Source of the DNA: Azospirillum sp. TSH100 | GTDB taxonomy: Bacteria; Pseudomonadota; Alphaproteobacteria; Azospirillales; Azospirillaceae | DNA: 64,000 bases | Assembly: GCF_004923295.1 (NCBI RefSeq) | Contig: NZ_CP039636.1 | Span: 741,001 to 805,000, forward strand | Reading direction: 5' to 3' | In this document: positions 61,451-64,000 of the stretch, one piece after another | How positions within the stretch are numbered: the stretch's first letter is position 1 | Layout of the letters: the number at the start of each line of letters is the position of its first letter | Notes under the pieces: generated by a model | Told to the model about the DNA's origin: nothing | The model's database searches: none | Seen by the model: the letters and a program-made list of their open reading frames with translations, nothing else | Made by a program: the position numbers and the translations under genes

Positions 61451-62935
61451 ATGCCGCATCGTCCCGCCTTCGCCCTGTCCCGCCGCACCCTCCTGCGCGC
61501 CGGGGGCGCCGCCATCGCGGCGACGGCACTCGGCGGAACCGGTCTCACGGCCCCTGATGCGGGGGCGCTTAAACCTGCCATGGCTGGACCGACACCGATC
61601 ACCGCCACCGGCGATCTGGTCGAGGTCGAACTGGTCGCCAAGCAACGGATGCTACGCATCCTGCCGGAACCGGCCGAGCCATCGCCGTTGATCACCTATG
61701 CCGACAGCTTCCCCGGGCCGATCATCCGCATGCGCAAGGGCCAGCGGCTGCGCGCCACCCTGGTCAACGGTCTGGACGAACACACCTCGATCCACTGGCA
61801 CGGCATCCGCCTGCCGAACCTGGAAGACGGTGTGCCCTACCTGACACAGCCGCCGACCAAGCCGGGCGAGCGCCATGTCTATGAATTCACTCCGCCGGAC
61901 GCGGGGTCCTTCTTCTTTCATCCCCACTGCAACACGGTGGAGCTTCTGGGCCGCGGCCTTGCCGGCGTGCTGATCGTCGAAGAACCGGACGCGCCGAAGT
62001 TCGACGCGGAACTCGTCTGCCTGGTCAAGGACTGGCAACTGGACAAGACCGGCAAGTTCGGTGCCTTCACCACCGATCGCGGCGCCTCACGCGCCGGCAC
62101 CTTCGGCAACGTGTCGACCGTCAACGGCGCGATCGAACCGGTGTTCGAGGTTCCCGCCAACGGCGACATCCGCGTCCGGCTCTACAACATCGACAGCACC
62201 CGCGTGGTCGATCTGCGGGTTGAGGGAGCCGAGGCCTGGATCATCGCGGTCGATGGCAACCCGCTGCCGCCACGTCCGCTGGACGGCTGGCCGATGGGGC
62301 CGGCGATGCGCATCGACGTGCTGTTCCGCGCCCCTGCCAAGGCCGGGCAGACCCTGCGGCTGACCAACGTCTATGCGGCGGAGCCCCGGCCGCTTGCCAG
62401 CTTCCGGTCCGTCGGCCCCCGCCTGCCCAACAAGCGCTTCAAGCCGCGCGCCCTGCCCGTCTCCGCCATTCCCGAGCCGGATCTGAAGGACGCGCCGATC
62501 ATCCCGATGGCCTTTTCCGCCACCGCGGTGGCACAGAGCTTCGATGCGGCGATGCTGACCGGCCTGCCTTATGCCGACGCGCTGTGCCTATCGACGAAGA
62601 CCTTCTGGGCGATCAACCAGCAGAGCTGGCCGGAGGGCGGGCACGAGCGTCTGCCGCCGCCGATGGCCACGCTGGAGAAGGGCCGCAGCTACATCTTCGA
62701 ATTGACCAACCTGACGCCGCACCTGCACCCTATCCACATTCACGGCTACACCTTCAAGGTGTTGTCCTCCGACAGCCGCAAGGTGGTTCCCCACCACGCC
62801 GACACCGTGCTGCTGGAGCCGAAGGAACGGCTGCGCGTCGCCATCAAGGCCGACAATCCCGGCGACTGGATGTTCCACTGCCACATCATCGAACATCAGG
62901 ACACCGGCATGATGGGATACATCCGCGTTGCTTGA
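61451..62935 (+). CDS. Tat-exported multicopper oxidase
   Basis: A 494-residue three-cupredoxin oxidase. A Tat-type signal (SRRTLLRAGGAAIAATAL) starts at residue 10. All four copper clusters are visible: SIHWHGIRLPN near 108, FFFHPHCN near 153, HLHPIHIHGYTF near 428, and WMFHCHIIEHQDTGMMGY near 475 (the type 1 Cys flanked by His). It likely oxidises Fe(II) or Cu(I) or small phenols in the periplasm. With imelysin upstream and a di-heme cytochrome-like protein overlapping downstream, a ferroxidase step in iron uptake is plausible. It has no Met-rich region like CueO. Confidence 0.9.
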   Translation: MPHRPAFALSRRTLLRAGGAAIAATALGGTGLTAPDAGALKPAMAGPTPITATGDLVEVELVAKQRMLRILPEPAEPSPLITYADSFPGPIIRMRKGQRLRATLVNGLDEHTSIHWHGIRLPNLEDGVPYLTQPPTKPGERHVYEFTPPDAGSFFFHPHCNTVELLGRGLAGVLIVEEPDAPKFDAELVCLVKDWQLDKTGKFGAFTTDRGASRAGTFGNVSTVNGAIEPVFEVPANGDIRVRLYNIDSTRVVDLRVEGAEAWIIAVDGNPLPPRPLDGWPMGPAMRIDVLFRAPAKAGQTLRLTNVYAAEPRPLASFRSVGPRLPNKRFKPRALPVSAIPEPDLKDAPIIPMAFSATAVAQSFDAAMLTGLPYADALCLSTKTFWAINQQSWPEGGHERLPPPMATLEKGRSYIFELTNLTPHLHPIHIHGYTFKVLSSDSRKVVPHHADTVLLEPKERLRVAIKADNPGDWMFHCHIIEHQDTGMMGYIRVA

Positions 62936-64000
62936 TCTTGCCAAATTCCGCATCGGATTCGCCACTGCGCTTCTCCTCGCCGCTCCTGCCGCCCATGCCG
63001 CCGACAGCCTCGACAACCGCATCGGCGAGGCTCTGTTCCGCCGCATGTGGGTCGCCGCCCCCACAGCGACGCAGGCGGCCGATGGCCTCGGTCCGCTCTA
63101 CAACGCGCGCTCCTGCGCCACCTGCCATCCACGCGCTTCCGGCGGCCGCCCGCCGGATCCGGCAGTGAAGGAGGACCAGGGCGTCGGCTATGCGATCAAG
63201 CTGAACAGCGACCCTGTCTATGGCCGGCAGATCCAATCCAACGCCATCCTTGGTCAGGTGATCGAGGGGCGGCCCCGCGTCACCTACCGCGAAGAGACGG
63301 TCCGCTTCCCCGACGGCGAGACCGTCCGCCTGCGCCACCCGACGCCGGTGGTCGAGGATCTTGGTTATGGTCCGTTGGCCGAGGCGACGGTGATGTCGGC
63401 CCGCGTGCCGCCGCGTGTCCACGGCATGGGCCTGCTCGATCGCATCCCGGCGGAGGCGATCGAGGCCGAAGCCGCCAGACAGGCGGCTTCCGGCGGCCCC
63501 GTCGTCGGCCGGGCCAACCATGTGACGGTGGACGGCAAGCGACAGGTCGGCCGCTTCGGCTGGAAGGCGATGCACCCAACGCTTGACCACCAGAATTCCG
63601 AAGCCTTCAGCCTCGACATCGGCATGTCGACCCCGGCCTATCCCGAACCCTGGGGCGACTGCACTCCGGCACAGACCGCCTGCCGCAATGCGCCGCACGG
63701 CGATTCCAAGCAGTTCGAGGGGCTGGAGATCCCCAGCACAATCATCGGCCTGATCGACGGTTACCTGCGCGACCTGCCGCCGGACGGCAGCCTGGAGGCT
63801 CCGAAGGACAAGGCCGGCACCGCCCTGTTCGCCGACACCGGCTGCGCCGCCTGCCACCGCCCATCCTGGCGCACCGGGGAGGATGCCGACCATCCCGCCC
63901 TTTCCAATCGCGACATCTTCCCGCACAGCGACATGCTTCTCCATGACCTCGGTCCGGCACTGGGCGACCGGCTGCCGATGGGCGAGGCGAACGGGTCGGA
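62928..64000 (+). CDS. Di-heme oxidoreductase (DUF1111-type), truncated by window end
   Basis: At least 357 residues; the 3' end is beyond 64000. Start TTG 62928 overlaps the multicopper oxidase stop; it is the only start in this frame after the preceding stop. A signal peptide (about 1-24, ending AAHA) is followed by heme site CATCH near residue 63 and a second CAACH near 305, with IGEALFRRMW and HQNSEAFSLDIGMSTP in between. This matches the di-heme 'thiol oxidoreductase' family usually encoded with imelysin genes in iron-uptake clusters. The electron donor or acceptor is unknown. Confidence 0.85.
   Translation, partial: MLDLAKFRIGFATALLLAAPAAHAADSLDNRIGEALFRRMWVAAPTATQAADGLGPLYNARSCATCHPRASGGRPPDPAVKEDQGVGYAIKLNSDPVYGRQIQSNAILGQVIEGRPRVTYREETVRFPDGETVRLRHPTPVVEDLGYGPLAEATVMSARVPPRVHGMGLLDRIPAEAIEAEAARQAASGGPVVGRANHVTVDGKRQVGRFGWKAMHPTLDHQNSEAFSLDIGMSTPAYPEPWGDCTPAQTACRNAPHGDSKQFEGLEIPSTIIGLIDGYLRDLPPDGSLEAPKDKAGTALFADTGCAACHRPSWRTGEDADHPALSNRDIFPHSDMLLHDLGPALGDRLPMGEANGS

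Overview
The window looks like a chromosome or large replicon of a metabolically versatile, high-GC alphaproteobacterium, most likely Azospirillum or a close relative in the Rhodospirillales. This is inferred from gene content and codon bias, not from a marker gene: no rRNA, tRNA, replication origin, IS element or CRISPR array was seen. About 50 protein genes are packed tightly, many with ATGA stop/start overlaps. Two low-GC genes (a MACPF protein at 8.9-10.8 kb and a type-B carboxylesterase at 24.7-26.6 kb) stand out as probable acquisitions.

Region by region: 0-5.7 kb holds the end of a YitT-type membrane protein, an aromatic/aspartate aminotransferase, a frameshifted MHS-family symporter, an M20 amidohydrolase and a LysR regulator. 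5.9-8.8 kb is a kynU-kynA-formamidase operon turning tryptophan into anthranilate. 8.9-10.8 kb is the MACPF (perforin-like) protein. 11-18.8 kb is a denitrification cluster: norE, norF and a 51-aa membrane protein on the minus strand, divergent from norC (frameshifted as given), norB, norQ, norD, mogA and nirK. Identical-type TTGAC-N4-GTCAA boxes (FNR/NNR/DNR class) precede nirK and lie between norE and norC. 18.9-22.2 kb has a 26-codon ORF with a perfect Shine-Dalgarno and a terminator, an SDR, an ICMT-type methyltransferase coupled to a type III polyketide synthase, and a small hydrophilic protein.

22.3-40.7 kb is an uptake [NiFe]-hydrogenase locus. hypF is on the plus strand; on the minus strand are hupT-hupU-hupV (H2 sensing), hupD-F-G-H-IJ, hypA, hupR, hupE and hupS-L-C. 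A near-consensus sigma-54 promoter precedes hupS. A palindromic pair of sigma-54-like elements lies between hupV and hupD, next to an unannotated mini-transcription unit for a 22-aa hydrophobic peptide. The H2 sensor HupUV, kinase HupT, activator HupR and target hupSLC are therefore all in one window.

40.8-47.5 kb holds a MarR-controlled aromatic-acid-type efflux set (HlyD, FUSC, DUF1656), a diguanylate cyclase and mazG. 47.5-55.7 kb is a probable C30 (staphyloxanthin-like, diapolycopenoate-type) carotenoid cluster: two CrtI/CrtN-family desaturase/oxidases, an acyltransferase, a glycosyltransferase and, unusually, a sulfotransferase in one overlapping operon, divergent from an aldehyde dehydrogenase and a DUF4126 membrane protein. 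56-59.9 kb holds a globin-coupled chemoreceptor whose expected proximal-histidine position is Phe, an AbrB-type membrane protein and a cystathionine beta-lyase-like enzyme. 59.9-64 kb is an iron-uptake-like set: a Fur-like palindrome, imelysin, multicopper oxidase and a di-heme c-type protein cut by the window end.

Two genes, the MHS symporter and norC, carry single-base deletions in the same local context (a G missing from CCCCGGA). These may be assembly errors; if real, the norC lesion would disable NO reductase next to an intact nirK.
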